Assembly (NCBI RefSeq): GCF_938010505.1
Contig: NZ_CALLVP010000115.1
Span: forward strand, 1 to 28,305
Origin: an uncultured Veillonella sp.
Lineage (GTDB): Bacteria; Bacillota; Negativicutes; Veillonellales; Veillonellaceae
Reading direction: 5' to 3'
DNA length: 28,305 nucleotides
Position 1 is the first letter of the stretch, and every line of letters begins with the position of its first letter. Positions 14,851-22,613 of the stretch are shown here, piece after piece. The notes under the pieces are model-generated. The model did not search any database. It worked only from the letters and a program-made list of their open reading frames with translations, and was not told where the DNA came from. A program made the translations under genes and the position numbers.

Positions 14851-16677
14851 ATGTTACGTGGTATTATTGAACAAAGGGAAATCTCGAAAGAAAGCCTTGA
14901 AGCTAAGAAGCATAGAATTCAGGAAGAGGCTTTAAAGCGATTTACCGAAAATGAATCTAAAAGAGATTCCGGTCTTGAAAAAGAGAGTGTTAAGCTCGAT
15001 ACGCTTCAATTAAGGCGGAATATGCTCAATGACTATGATTCCATTGCGATGGAGCGAATAATGGGGAAAAGTGATCTTTTTCCTATTGCTTACTTGCAAA
15101 TGGGAATGGATGCGGGAAATTCTATTTGTCGCGTTCAAATTCGCGATGACAAGGGTAGCTTTATTGGCTCCGGAACGGGCTTTTTGGTTTCTGATAATAT
15201 ATTGATGACCAATAATCATGTAATCGATAGCATGCAGACCGCTCTAAATTCCTTGGCAGAGTTTAATTATCAGGATGATGAAAACTTTATGCCATGCCCT
15301 ACGTATACCTTTCGCTTAAACCCTGAACAGTTTTTTATTACTGATGAAAAGCTTGATTTTACGCTCGTTGCAATTAAAGATAATCCTGCAAGTGCAAAAC
15401 ATCCTAAAGATTTTGGACATCTTCACCTCATTCCTGAAACGGGAAAAATTCTTGAAGGCGAATATGTTTCCATCATTCAACATCCAAAGGGAGGACCTAA
15501 GTCCGTCACTATTCGTGAGAACAAGGTTAGCTCGATTTTCGATGACTTCATTCATTACCTTACCGATACTGAACCGGGTTCATCCGGCTCTCCGGTATTT
15601 AATGATCAATGGGTCGTTGTAGCATTGCACCATTCTGGGGTGCCTGATCCTAATAAAAGGAATGCTTGGATTGGCAATGAAGGGATTCGTATCAGTTCTA
15701 TTTCAAATTACTTTGCAACGAAGTTTAAGGAACTCACTGCAGGGGAAAAGAGATTTATCAAGGAAATATTCCCTAATCTAAATGTGGATACTGAACCGGA
15801 ACCGGCTCCGACTCCTAAGCCACCAACTCCAAATCCTGAACCGCCGATTCCAGAGCCTGAGCCACCGACTCCAGAGCAAAGGGATGTAGGCTATAATAGT
15901 GCATTCCTTGGTGCAAAGTATAAAGTTGATCTTCCAAAACTCTCTGAAGAAATGCAGAAGGATGTATCCCGTATGGATAATGGAAGTTATGTTCTCGATT
16001 ATACTCACTTTTCCATTGTAATGTGCCGTTCGCGTTGTCTGGCCTATTTCACGGCTGTGAATATAGATGGACAGCTAGCACAAAATATTAAGCGAAGTGC
16101 AGATAATTGGAACTTTGATCCGCGCATTCCTGAAAGTGCTCAGTACGGAAATGATTTATATGCCAAGAATGATTTGGACCGCGGGCACCTTGTGAAAAGA
16201 TTGGATCCGGTCTGGGGTGATAAGGCTATACAGGCGAATGATGATACATTCTATTTCACAAACAGTTCGCCTCAACATAAGAACTTAAATCAAAAGATTT
16301 GGCTTGATTTAGAAACGTATATCATGAAAAATGCACAGAACTACAATTTGAAGGTTACTGTGTTTACGGGTCCGGTATTTCGAAGTGATGATATGATTTA
16401 CCGCGGAAAATTCAAAATTCCTGCAGAGTTTTGGAAGGTTGTAGTCATGGTTAAGGACGATGGGAATATGTCCGCCACTGCATATCTCCAAACTCAGAAG
16501 AATATGATTGAAAATCTCGAGTTTGCTTATGGCGAATATAAAACCTATCAAGTTCCTGTTGCTCGCATAGAGGAAATCACGGGGCTCGATTTTGGGGAGC
16601 TTTCAAAATATGACCCGATTGCAAATATTGAAGCGGCTGGTTTGATGATTGAATCTCCAGAACATATTAGACTCTAA
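14851..16677 (+). CDS. trypsin/V8-like serine protease fused to DNA/RNA non-specific endonuclease (NUC1)
   Basis: 608 aa without signal peptide, so probably cytoplasmic. Residues 1-75 are a charged helical region (KESLEAKKHRIQEEALKRF). Residues about 85-300 form a chymotrypsin-fold protease: His 123 in MTNNHVID, Asp 169 in EKLDFTLVAIKD and Ser 245 in PGSSGSPVF complete the triad. A Pro/Glu-rich linker (about 314-343) leads to a ββα-metal endonuclease: NDLDRGHLVKR (catalytic His 446) and SSPQHKNLNQKIWLDLE (metal ligand Asn 480). The order suggests that proteolysis, of itself or of a partner, controls a toxic nuclease; that is inference. It is transcribed with a papain-like protease gene 15 bp downstream. 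Ribosome site AAAGGAG. Confidence 0.9.
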   Translation: MLRGIIEQREISKESLEAKKHRIQEEALKRFTENESKRDSGLEKESVKLDTLQLRRNMLNDYDSIAMERIMGKSDLFPIAYLQMGMDAGNSICRVQIRDDKGSFIGSGTGFLVSDNILMTNNHVIDSMQTALNSLAEFNYQDDENFMPCPTYTFRLNPEQFFITDEKLDFTLVAIKDNPASAKHPKDFGHLHLIPETGKILEGEYVSIIQHPKGGPKSVTIRENKVSSIFDDFIHYLTDTEPGSSGSPVFNDQWVVVALHHSGVPDPNKRNAWIGNEGIRISSISNYFATKFKELTAGEKRFIKEIFPNLNVDTEPEPAPTPKPPTPNPEPPIPEPEPPTPEQRDVGYNSAFLGAKYKVDLPKLSEEMQKDVSRMDNGSYVLDYTHFSIVMCRSRCLAYFTAVNIDGQLAQNIKRSADNWNFDPRIPESAQYGNDLYAKNDLDRGHLVKRLDPVWGDKAIQANDDTFYFTNSSPQHKNLNQKIWLDLETYIMKNAQNYNLKVTVFTGPVFRSDDMIYRGKFKIPAEFWKVVVMVKDDGNMSATAYLQTQKNMIENLEFAYGEYKTYQVPVARIEEITGLDFGELSKYDPIANIEAAGLMIESPEHIRL

Positions 16678-16692
16678 AAGAAAGGAGCTACT

Positions 16693-17655
16693 ATGCAAAT
16701 ATTTCCTTCACTATATGGACAAAGAAAATTTATGAGAGGCTGTAAAGCCGGTGAACCACTTACTACAGGTTGGTTGCCGCCACTTCCCGATTTGCGAGAT
16801 TATTCGAATGAACATCCTGTTGTTGCCGCTCTTTCCATGCGTCTTGGCATCAATGAAGCGGACAATTTGGAAAATGCAAACGAAATACCTAGTTCTATTG
16901 ATCTTCGGGAATGGTGCTCGCCTGTAGAGGATCAGCTAACCCTTGGATCTTGCACAGCTAATGCCGTCGTGGGCATGGTAGAGTATTTCCAAAAAAGAGC
17001 GTATGGGATTCATATGGAAGGCTCCCGATTATTTGTGTATAAAGCGACGAGAAAGCTCATGCTTTCCGTTGGTGATTCCGGGGCTTGGCTTCGGTCGGCA
17101 ATGGGAGCACTTGTATTGTTCGGCGTTCCAGATGAAAAATATTTACCGTATACCCTTGATGGGGAAACGGTAAATCCGGATTGGGATAGCGAACCCGATG
17201 CATTCCTTTACTCGTTAGCCAATCATTTTTCTGCTGTTAACTATTTCTGTCATGATCCGATTAGTAAGGACGTGCCAAAAGATGAGGTTTTAGCGAGTGT
17301 TAAGACCTATTTAGCTGCCGGTATTCCGGCGATGTTTGGTTTCTTCGGGTTTCCGTCCTTTGAAGCTGGCGATGAGCCTGGATCTATTCCATATCCTTGC
17401 CAAAATGAGCAAGCTCAATGGGGGCATGCGATTATGGCTGTAGGCTATGACGATGACAAAGTGATTGTTAATACGAGAGACAATCAGTCCACAAAAGGTG
17501 CCTTGTTGATACGAAATTCTTGGGGCACTAAATGGGGCCAAGAAGGCTACGGATGGATTCCTTATGATTATGTACTAAACGGACTGGCAAAAGACTTTTG
17601 GTCTCTCCTATCTATGGATTGGATTGATACTAAACAATTCGGATTGCCTGTTTAA
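16693..17655 (+). CDS. papain-like (C1 family) cysteine protease
   Basis: 320 aa, no signal peptide. The C1A active site is complete: oxyanion Gln 81 and Cys 87 in VEDQLTLGSCTANA, His 245 in AQWGHAIMAVGYDDD and Asn 285 in LLIRNSWGTKWGQEGYGW. The segment before it (PPLPDLRDYSNEHP, then SSIDLREWCSP) is the usual start of bacterial stand-alone C1 peptidases. Ribosome site AAAGGAG, 15 bp after the stop of the protease-nuclease gene, so the two are one operon closed by a terminator. Target unknown. A processing or control role toward the fused nuclease is a testable idea, not shown. Confidence 0.9.
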   Translation: MQIFPSLYGQRKFMRGCKAGEPLTTGWLPPLPDLRDYSNEHPVVAALSMRLGINEADNLENANEIPSSIDLREWCSPVEDQLTLGSCTANAVVGMVEYFQKRAYGIHMEGSRLFVYKATRKLMLSVGDSGAWLRSAMGALVLFGVPDEKYLPYTLDGETVNPDWDSEPDAFLYSLANHFSAVNYFCHDPISKDVPKDEVLASVKTYLAAGIPAMFGFFGFPSFEAGDEPGSIPYPCQNEQAQWGHAIMAVGYDDDKVIVNTRDNQSTKGALLIRNSWGTKWGQEGYGWIPYDYVLNGLAKDFWSLLSMDWIDTKQFGLPV

Positions 17656-17678
17656 ATAAAAGTTTTTACATAAAATTA

Positions 17679-17714
17679 ACTGGTACCAAGATAACCTTGG
17701 TACCGGTATTTTTT
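17679..17714 (+). terminator. Rho-independent terminator of the protease operon
   Basis: ACTGGTACCAAG (17679-17690) pairs with CTTGGTACCGGT (17696-17707, one wobble pair) over a 5-nt loop, followed by ATTTTTT. Confidence 0.88.
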
Positions 17715-17720
17715 ATAAAT

Positions 17721-17816
17721 AATTATAGTTATTAGCTTAAGTTGTTCCTTTGGCAAGGGTGGAAAAGTAAATATCTTGAGTTTATATTTCATGAGGAATA
17801 AAATATAACTATAATT
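17721..17816 (+). ncRNA. candidate structured RNA upstream of the reverse transcriptase
   Basis: A 96-nt segment is closed by a perfect 12-bp inverted repeat: AATTATAGTTAT (17721-17732) and ATAACTATAATT (17805-17816). Inside it, CTTAAG (about 17735) can pair with CTTGAG (about 17775) around a small CCTT/AAGG hairpin, and TATTTC-ATGA-GGAATA forms a separate tetraloop hairpin. It lies between the preceding terminator and the reverse transcriptase, where retrons and some defence reverse transcriptases carry their RNA. The outer stem is AT-only and strand sense is assumed; no covariation evidence is available. Confidence 0.35.
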
Positions 17817-17953
17817 GATTTAATTCTTATAGTAATATAAGTGGGGTTTAATAATGCTGCATAGAGGAGGAATAATACTTGTAATATATTAGATTACTAT
17901 ATTTGTTGTAAGGGGAATTTCTAGTTGAGAAAAGGGAGATAATTAGAGATTTT

Positions 17954-19528
17954 ATGCTTAATAAAAGAATAATAACAAAAGCTTGTTTTAGAGCAATAAT
18001 AAATATAATAAGTGAAGGCACTACAGATGTTTCACTATTTAATAGAGCATTTGAAATTGATCTTTTAAAAGATCAGAATTTTAAAGATGAGGTTTGTAAG
18101 GCTGTACAGTTTTCTATAAATAAAAATAATTTTTCTGATTTGAAAATTCATAAATTAGGACATGTATTAGTGCCAAAGAAAAATTTATCTGACTATCGAA
18201 AATGTGCATTGATTGATGTTTATGATGAAATAGTTTTTTTGACATTGCTATTAACTATTTCTAATGAAATAGAAAAAATGAGAGTTAATAAAAGTAAAAA
18301 ACGTGTTTTTTCTTATCGATTTGGAGATTTTGGTGAGAAAATATTTGATGGTAAATATAATTTAACATCATTCAGAGAAACTGTTTCTAATAAGTCAAAG
18401 TATAAGAAAAATAAAGTAGTTGTAGAATGCGATATATCTAATTTTTATGATAGAGTTAATATACATAGAATTGAATCTGTTTTAAATTCTAATCCTAATA
18501 TAGATAAAGATATAATTAAACTTATTAATTCCTTACTACTATTTTGGGCTAATAGAGATTCATATGGATTACCAGTAGGATCAAATGCCTCAAGAATATT
18601 AGCTGAAGTTGCTTTAATAGAGGTTGATAATTATTTAATCTCAAAAGGTATTGATTTTTGTAGATTTGTAGATGATTATAGAATTTTTGCTAAAAATGCA
18701 GCTGAAGCTCATAATAGTCTAGCATTACTAACTCATCGTTTGAGTAAAGAAGGGCTTTTTTTGAATACTCAAAAAACTAAGATTAGGAATATTTCTGAGG
18801 TTTCAAAGGATCAAGAGTCTAATACAGAGAATAAGAAAGTACTTACAAGCTCAATTATAATAAGAGGTTATGCAGGGTTAGTACCTTTAAAATTTAGGCG
18901 ATTATCTGACTCAGAAATTAATAATTTTAAAGAAAAGGATTTGTCTGAGTTGTTAATTGAAGCAAATCAAAGTGTAATTTTAGAAGAAAAGCAGGTTACT
19001 ACTCTGATAAAAACAATTATTGCTCAAGAGCAATATGACTATTTAGTTCAAATACCTAAAATCTTAGAGAAATACCCTCAATTTATTCCCTACTTTATAG
19101 ATACAATTTTAAAGTATCCTGATATTCCAGCCACAAATATTGCTCAGATTCAAGAAGATTTTAAGAGCTGGCTGCTAAATAATGATATTCCAGAATATAT
19201 TCAGGTTTCTTTGGTTAAGTTGTATGCTGAGTCATCTGTGCCCAATAAAGAGATTTTGTTAAATTCTTTTAGACGATTACGACGGAATTCAGGCGATTAT
19301 ATTGGCCGTGCTTTATTAGAAGCAATGAATGATAAATTGGGAAGAGGAGAAATTCTTGAAATTAGAGAGTATTATAATAGGGCGGATTTATGGGAAAAGC
19401 GTCAAATATTGAAGCTGATTAATTATGGTATCCCAAACGCTGAAAAAGAAGCTTTTTTCAGAGATATTCGAATTCATGAACAAGATTTATTTATAAAGAA
19501 TATAATATTAAATAAAAAAATCATATAG
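17954..19528 (+). CDS. reverse transcriptase of UG/Abi (defence-associated) type
   Basis: 524 aa. The reverse transcriptase palm is at about residues 60-280: VECDISNFYDRV (Asp 160), GLPVGSNASRILAEVAL (205-221), FCRFVDDYRIF (catalytic Asp 240 and 241; FVDD instead of the usual Y-x-DD) and GLFLNTQKTKI. The N-terminal RVFSYRFGDFGEK and the roughly 240-residue helical C-terminus without endonuclease, maturase or integrase domains fit stand-alone UG/Abi proteins rather than group II introns. The subclass cannot be assigned by eye. The gene is visibly more AT-rich than its neighbours, a sign of transfer. Ribosome site GGGAG is 15 bp from ATG, rather far. It has its own terminators on both sides. 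Confidence 0.85.
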   Translation: MLNKRIITKACFRAIINIISEGTTDVSLFNRAFEIDLLKDQNFKDEVCKAVQFSINKNNFSDLKIHKLGHVLVPKKNLSDYRKCALIDVYDEIVFLTLLLTISNEIEKMRVNKSKKRVFSYRFGDFGEKIFDGKYNLTSFRETVSNKSKYKKNKVVVECDISNFYDRVNIHRIESVLNSNPNIDKDIIKLINSLLLFWANRDSYGLPVGSNASRILAEVALIEVDNYLISKGIDFCRFVDDYRIFAKNAAEAHNSLALLTHRLSKEGLFLNTQKTKIRNISEVSKDQESNTENKKVLTSSIIIRGYAGLVPLKFRRLSDSEINNFKEKDLSELLIEANQSVILEEKQVTTLIKTIIAQEQYDYLVQIPKILEKYPQFIPYFIDTILKYPDIPATNIAQIQEDFKSWLLNNDIPEYIQVSLVKLYAESSVPNKEILLNSFRRLRRNSGDYIGRALLEAMNDKLGRGEILEIREYYNRADLWEKRQILKLINYGIPNAEKEAFFRDIRIHEQDLFIKNIILNKKII

Positions 19529-19632
19529 AGGTTAAGTCGTTTGATATATTGAGTAGTACTTATGTAAACTTTAAGAAACCATTTAAAAATAATGTAAGGG
19601 TTATGTAGTAAATAAAAATGAAGTTATAATAT

Positions 19633-19671
19633 AAAAATAGCAACGTTAAATTATTTAACGCTGCTATTTTT
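19633..19671. terminator. bidirectional terminator between the reverse transcriptase and the metal importer
   Basis: AAAAATAGCA (19633-19642) and TGCTATTTTT (19662-19671) plus inner CGTTAAA/TTTAACG form a long hairpin with an A-run on one side and a T-run on the other. It serves the convergent genes at 17954 (+) and 20777 (-). Confidence 0.85.
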
Positions 19672-19676
19672 GTGTT

Positions 19677-20777
19677 TTAAATAATTTCCTTAACCTGTGC
19701 AATTCCTTTATCAGTAAGCACGTAGTGTCCATTTGTCACATATAATAGGCCTTGTTTTTTTAGCTGTGAAGCAGCTTGATGAGTATAATCAGGTCTCCAG
19801 TTCAAATGCTCGTGAATGGTGCCAATGCCGTTTTCAACGTGCGCGATAGGTGTATCCATATGTGTATAAATATGGCATAGCATCATCGTTTCCCGATAAT
19901 GGCGACGCAAATGACGTTGACGGCGGTATGTGGCGATATAGCCAGTCTTCGGTGTTGCGATAACAGCGATAATCAGTGCGATACCGATGGTGGTAGCAAT
20001 GGAACCCGCGATGGATACGTCCATGGTGAAAGCTACTTCCGTACCGATAACGGCACAGATAATACCGATGATGATACTACTAGTAAGCATGGCTTTCACA
20101 GAGTCCGTCCATAAATAAGCGATGGCTGCAGGTCCTATCATGAGACCGATGACGAGAATGGCACCTACTGCTTGGAACGAGGCCACAACGGTGAGGGATA
20201 CCATGGTCATGAGTACATAGTGGATGAGGGCTGGCATAAAGCCGAAGAGCCCCGCTAGTAGCGGATCAAAGGTGGAGAGTTGCAATTCCTTGTAGAATAG
20301 CATGACTAAAATTAAATTGATGAGCGCCACGCCTAGGGAAACCCATAACGATACAGGTCCTAAATCGTTGCTATTCACAATCCATCGATCAAAGGGGGCA
20401 AAGGCTATCTCGCCGAGTAATGCGGTATCTACATCGAGATGAGCATTACCGCTGTATAAGCTGACCAAGATGATGGCGATGGAGAATAGAAGTGGGAAGA
20501 TGATACCGATAGATGCATCTTCGTTGACGAGGCCAGTATTGTGTATCATTTCCGTAAGCCATACGGTGCCTACACCAACTAAGGTAGCCCCGACGAGTAG
20601 AAATGGAGAGTTTAAATCTTCCGTCATAAAGAAAGCGAGCACGATGCCGAGGAATACGGTGTGCGTAATGGCATCGGCCATCATGGACATGCGACGCAAT
20701 ACGAGGAAGACCCCAGGGATGGCACATGCGATGGACACCGCAATGGCAATGAGCAATATCTCTGTATGAACTGTCAT
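19677..20777 (-). CDS. troD: Mn/Zn ABC transporter permease with C-terminal winged-helix domain (TroD/MntD-like)
   Basis: 366 aa. The first about 280 residues are an ABC-3 family permease with eight or nine hydrophobic helices, including RRMSMMADAITHTVFLGIVL near the start and VGAILVIGLMIGPAAIAYL. The last about 75 residues are soluble: RRHYRETMMLCHIYTHM, then HTH-like YTHQAASQLKKQGLLYVT and GHYVLTDKGI, a winged-helix arrangement known from TroD-type permeases. It is last in the operon, overlapping the previous permease gene by 4 bp. The extra domain may sense or respond to metal, which is speculation. Substrate manganese or zinc. Confidence 0.85.
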   Translation of the reverse strand: MTVHTEILLIAIAVSIACAIPGVFLVLRRMSMMADAITHTVFLGIVLAFFMTEDLNSPFLLVGATLVGVGTVWLTEMIHNTGLVNEDASIGIIFPLLFSIAIILVSLYSGNAHLDVDTALLGEIAFAPFDRWIVNSNDLGPVSLWVSLGVALINLILVMLFYKELQLSTFDPLLAGLFGFMPALIHYVLMTMVSLTVVASFQAVGAILVIGLMIGPAAIAYLWTDSVKAMLTSSIIIGIICAVIGTEVAFTMDVSIAGSIATTIGIALIIAVIATPKTGYIATYRRQRHLRRHYRETMMLCHIYTHMDTPIAHVENGIGTIHEHLNWRPDYTHQAASQLKKQGLLYVTNGHYVLTDKGIAQVKEII

Positions 20778-21739
20778 GGGGCACCTCCTATGCGAGGTTG
20801 TGCGTCCTCTGCTACGTAAATACTTTGCTGTGCCTTGAATTTGGGAGCTCTTGTGGTTTCTAACAATAATGCGTGCTTTGACCGTCTATTTTTGCGGAAC
20901 TGCCAGAGCATACCTCTGTTAGGAGCAAAGATGAGACTCAATAATACGAGAATCGATAAAATGACGATGATAGCTGGACCTGTCGGTAATTTGGGGACCG
21001 CTGTACTCCAGATAGTACCGCCGATGGCAGATATCATGCCGAAAAGACCTGCTAATATACACATGGTGCCCAGTTTATTCGTCCACTGTCTTGCCCCAAC
21101 GGCGGGTGCAATGAGGAGGGAACTAATCAAGATAGCCCCTACCGATTGAATGCCGATGATGATGGTCATGATCAATAGTGAACGATATAAAATAAGGGTG
21201 AAAGTGACGGGAATTTGTAGTGTTTTGGCGTATTCCACATCGAAGGAGATGAGCTTTAACTCCTTCCAGAATAATGCGGTTAACACGATGATAATGAGCG
21301 CCGCTGCAGATGTGATGTATACGTCGCGCGCCAATATGGTGGCGGCCTGTCCAAATATAAATTTTGAAAGCCCCGCCTGACCAGCATTGTTTAAGCTTTG
21401 TACATAGGTGAGCAATACCATACCGAGCCCAAAAAAGGCGGAGAGTATGGTGGCTAAAGCGCCATCAAATTTAATCTTGCTATTTTCTACGGTAATGGTA
21501 ATGAGCCAAGCCGCAGTTATCGATGAAAGTGCGGCACCGACGATGAGAACCTCAATATCTTTAATGCCTGTCAGCAAGAAGGCAATGACCACACCGGGCA
21601 GTGCCGCATGTGATAGACCGTCACCGATGAGGCTTTCCTTGCGAAGTACCGCAAAGGTGCCAGCGATACCACTAGCGAGGCCTAATAACGCCGTGCCGAG
21701 TAGTACCATCTGCGTCGTATAGGATTGGAATATGGTCAT
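20774..21739 (-). CDS. troC: Mn/Zn ABC transporter permease (TroC/MntC-like)
   Basis: 321 aa ABC-3 family permease. Recognisable segments: GIAGTFAVLRKESLIGDGLS (near the N-terminus, contacts the ATPase), HAALPGVVIAFLL and QSVGAILISSLLIAPAVGAR. About eight hydrophobic helices are followed by a short basic cytoplasmic tail. It probably pairs with the second permease as a heterodimer. Start and stop overlap both neighbours by 4 bp, showing tight translational coupling in the order ATPase, this permease, second permease. Confidence 0.87.
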   Translation of the reverse strand: MTIFQSYTTQMVLLGTALLGLASGIAGTFAVLRKESLIGDGLSHAALPGVVIAFLLTGIKDIEVLIVGAALSSITAAWLITITVENSKIKFDGALATILSAFFGLGMVLLTYVQSLNNAGQAGLSKFIFGQAATILARDVYITSAAALIIIVLTALFWKELKLISFDVEYAKTLQIPVTFTLILYRSLLIMTIIIGIQSVGAILISSLLIAPAVGARQWTNKLGTMCILAGLFGMISAIGGTIWSTAVPKLPTGPAIIVILSILVLLSLIFAPNRGMLWQFRKNRRSKHALLLETTRAPKFKAQQSIYVAEDAQPRIGGAP

Positions 21740-22467
21740 ACAATCCTCCCTTTGCCGTAGGTGCGCTCAATAGCTTCGTCCGTAAACGTATCTGCTACAG
21801 AACCATAGGCGACAGTTTGTTTGTTTACCATCGTTACCCAATCGAAATATTGGGGCACCGTATTTAAATCGTGGTGGACGACGATAACCGTTTTGCCTCG
21901 AGCTTTCATTTCTTGTAAAAGAGAAATAATAGCATGCTCTGTAGTTTTATCGACGCCCTTGAAGGGTTCGTCCATGAGGTAAATATCTGCCTCTTGGACG
22001 AGGGCTCTTGCGAGGAAGACGCGTTGTTGTTGTCCCCCTGAAAGTTGGCGAATTTGTCGATCCACATAGTCGCTCATGCCCATTTTTTCTATCATGGAAA
22101 GGGCGAGTTCCTTATCCTTTTTGCTAGGTCGCTTGAACCAACCTAGATGACCATAACGGCCCATGAGGACTACATCCAGTACGGTAGTGGGAAAGTCCCA
22201 GTCTACGCTGCCACTTTGAGGGACGTAGGCGATTTTCTTGTAATCGTTTTTGTCCATCGCTAAGTGGTGATCGATATAAAATTTTACACTTCCTGAGATA
22301 ACTGTTAGTAGGCCGAGCATGGCCTTTAATAATGTGGATTTACCGGCACCATTAGGGCCGACAATGGCCGCTAAGGAACCGATGGGTACCTTCATATCTA
22401 CGTCCCATAATACGGGTTTTGTCGTATATGCTACGGTCATATCTTCAACTTCAACGGCCCATTCCAT
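21736..22467 (-). CDS. troB: Mn/Zn ABC transporter ATP-binding protein (TroB/MntB-like)
   Basis: 243 aa. Walker A GPNGAGKST (37-45), Q-loop YVPQSGSVDWDFP (the DWDFP sequence is typical of the manganese/zinc importer ATPases), signature LSGGQ (142-146), Walker B IYLMDEP (162-168) and switch His in VIVVHHDL are present. It powers uptake of Mn or Zn with the two permeases. AAGGAGG lies just before its ATG. A 146-bp gap with two strong hairpins separates it from the binding-protein gene. Confidence 0.9.
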   Translation of the reverse strand: MEWAVEVEDMTVAYTTKPVLWDVDMKVPIGSLAAIVGPNGAGKSTLLKAMLGLLTVISGSVKFYIDHHLAMDKNDYKKIAYVPQSGSVDWDFPTTVLDVVLMGRYGHLGWFKRPSKKDKELALSMIEKMGMSDYVDRQIRQLSGGQQQRVFLARALVQEADIYLMDEPFKGVDKTTEHAIISLLQEMKARGKTVIVVHHDLNTVPQYFDWVTMVNKQTVAYGSVADTFTDEAIERTYGKGRIV

Positions 22468-22491
22468 GGAAACCTCCTTGTATTAATGAGT

Positions 22492-22583
22492 GCTACTAGC
22501 TGTGAATTGCTAGTAGCACATGTACTTACAATAACAAAGTAAATTTAAGTCTATTTAAGTTAGTATAAGTAAATTTACTTTAT
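22492..22583 (-). repeat. two inverted repeats between binding-protein and ATPase genes
   Basis: GTGCTACTAGC (22492-22502) pairs with GCTAGTAGCAC (22511-22521), and AAAGTAAATTTA (22538-22549) pairs with TAAATTTACTTT (22572-22583), both perfect. In the direction of transcription neither has a clean U-run. They may stabilise the binding-protein mRNA end or partly terminate transcription, giving more binding protein than transporter, or act as operators. Confidence 0.5.
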
Positions 22584-22613
22584 TGTATTTAATTAAGAAA
22601 CTCTAATAAATGA

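Noticed and set aside
17853..17891. 12-codon ATG frame upstream of the reverse transcriptase
   Set aside because: It has no ribosome site before it; the GAGGAGG nearby lies within the frame, so it is not a supported gene.
20446..21722. Several 70-110-aa open frames on the plus strand and one on the minus strand across the permease genes
   Set aside because: They are shadows of the two permease genes, full of Met and Ser from antisense hydrophobic codons, without ribosome sites.
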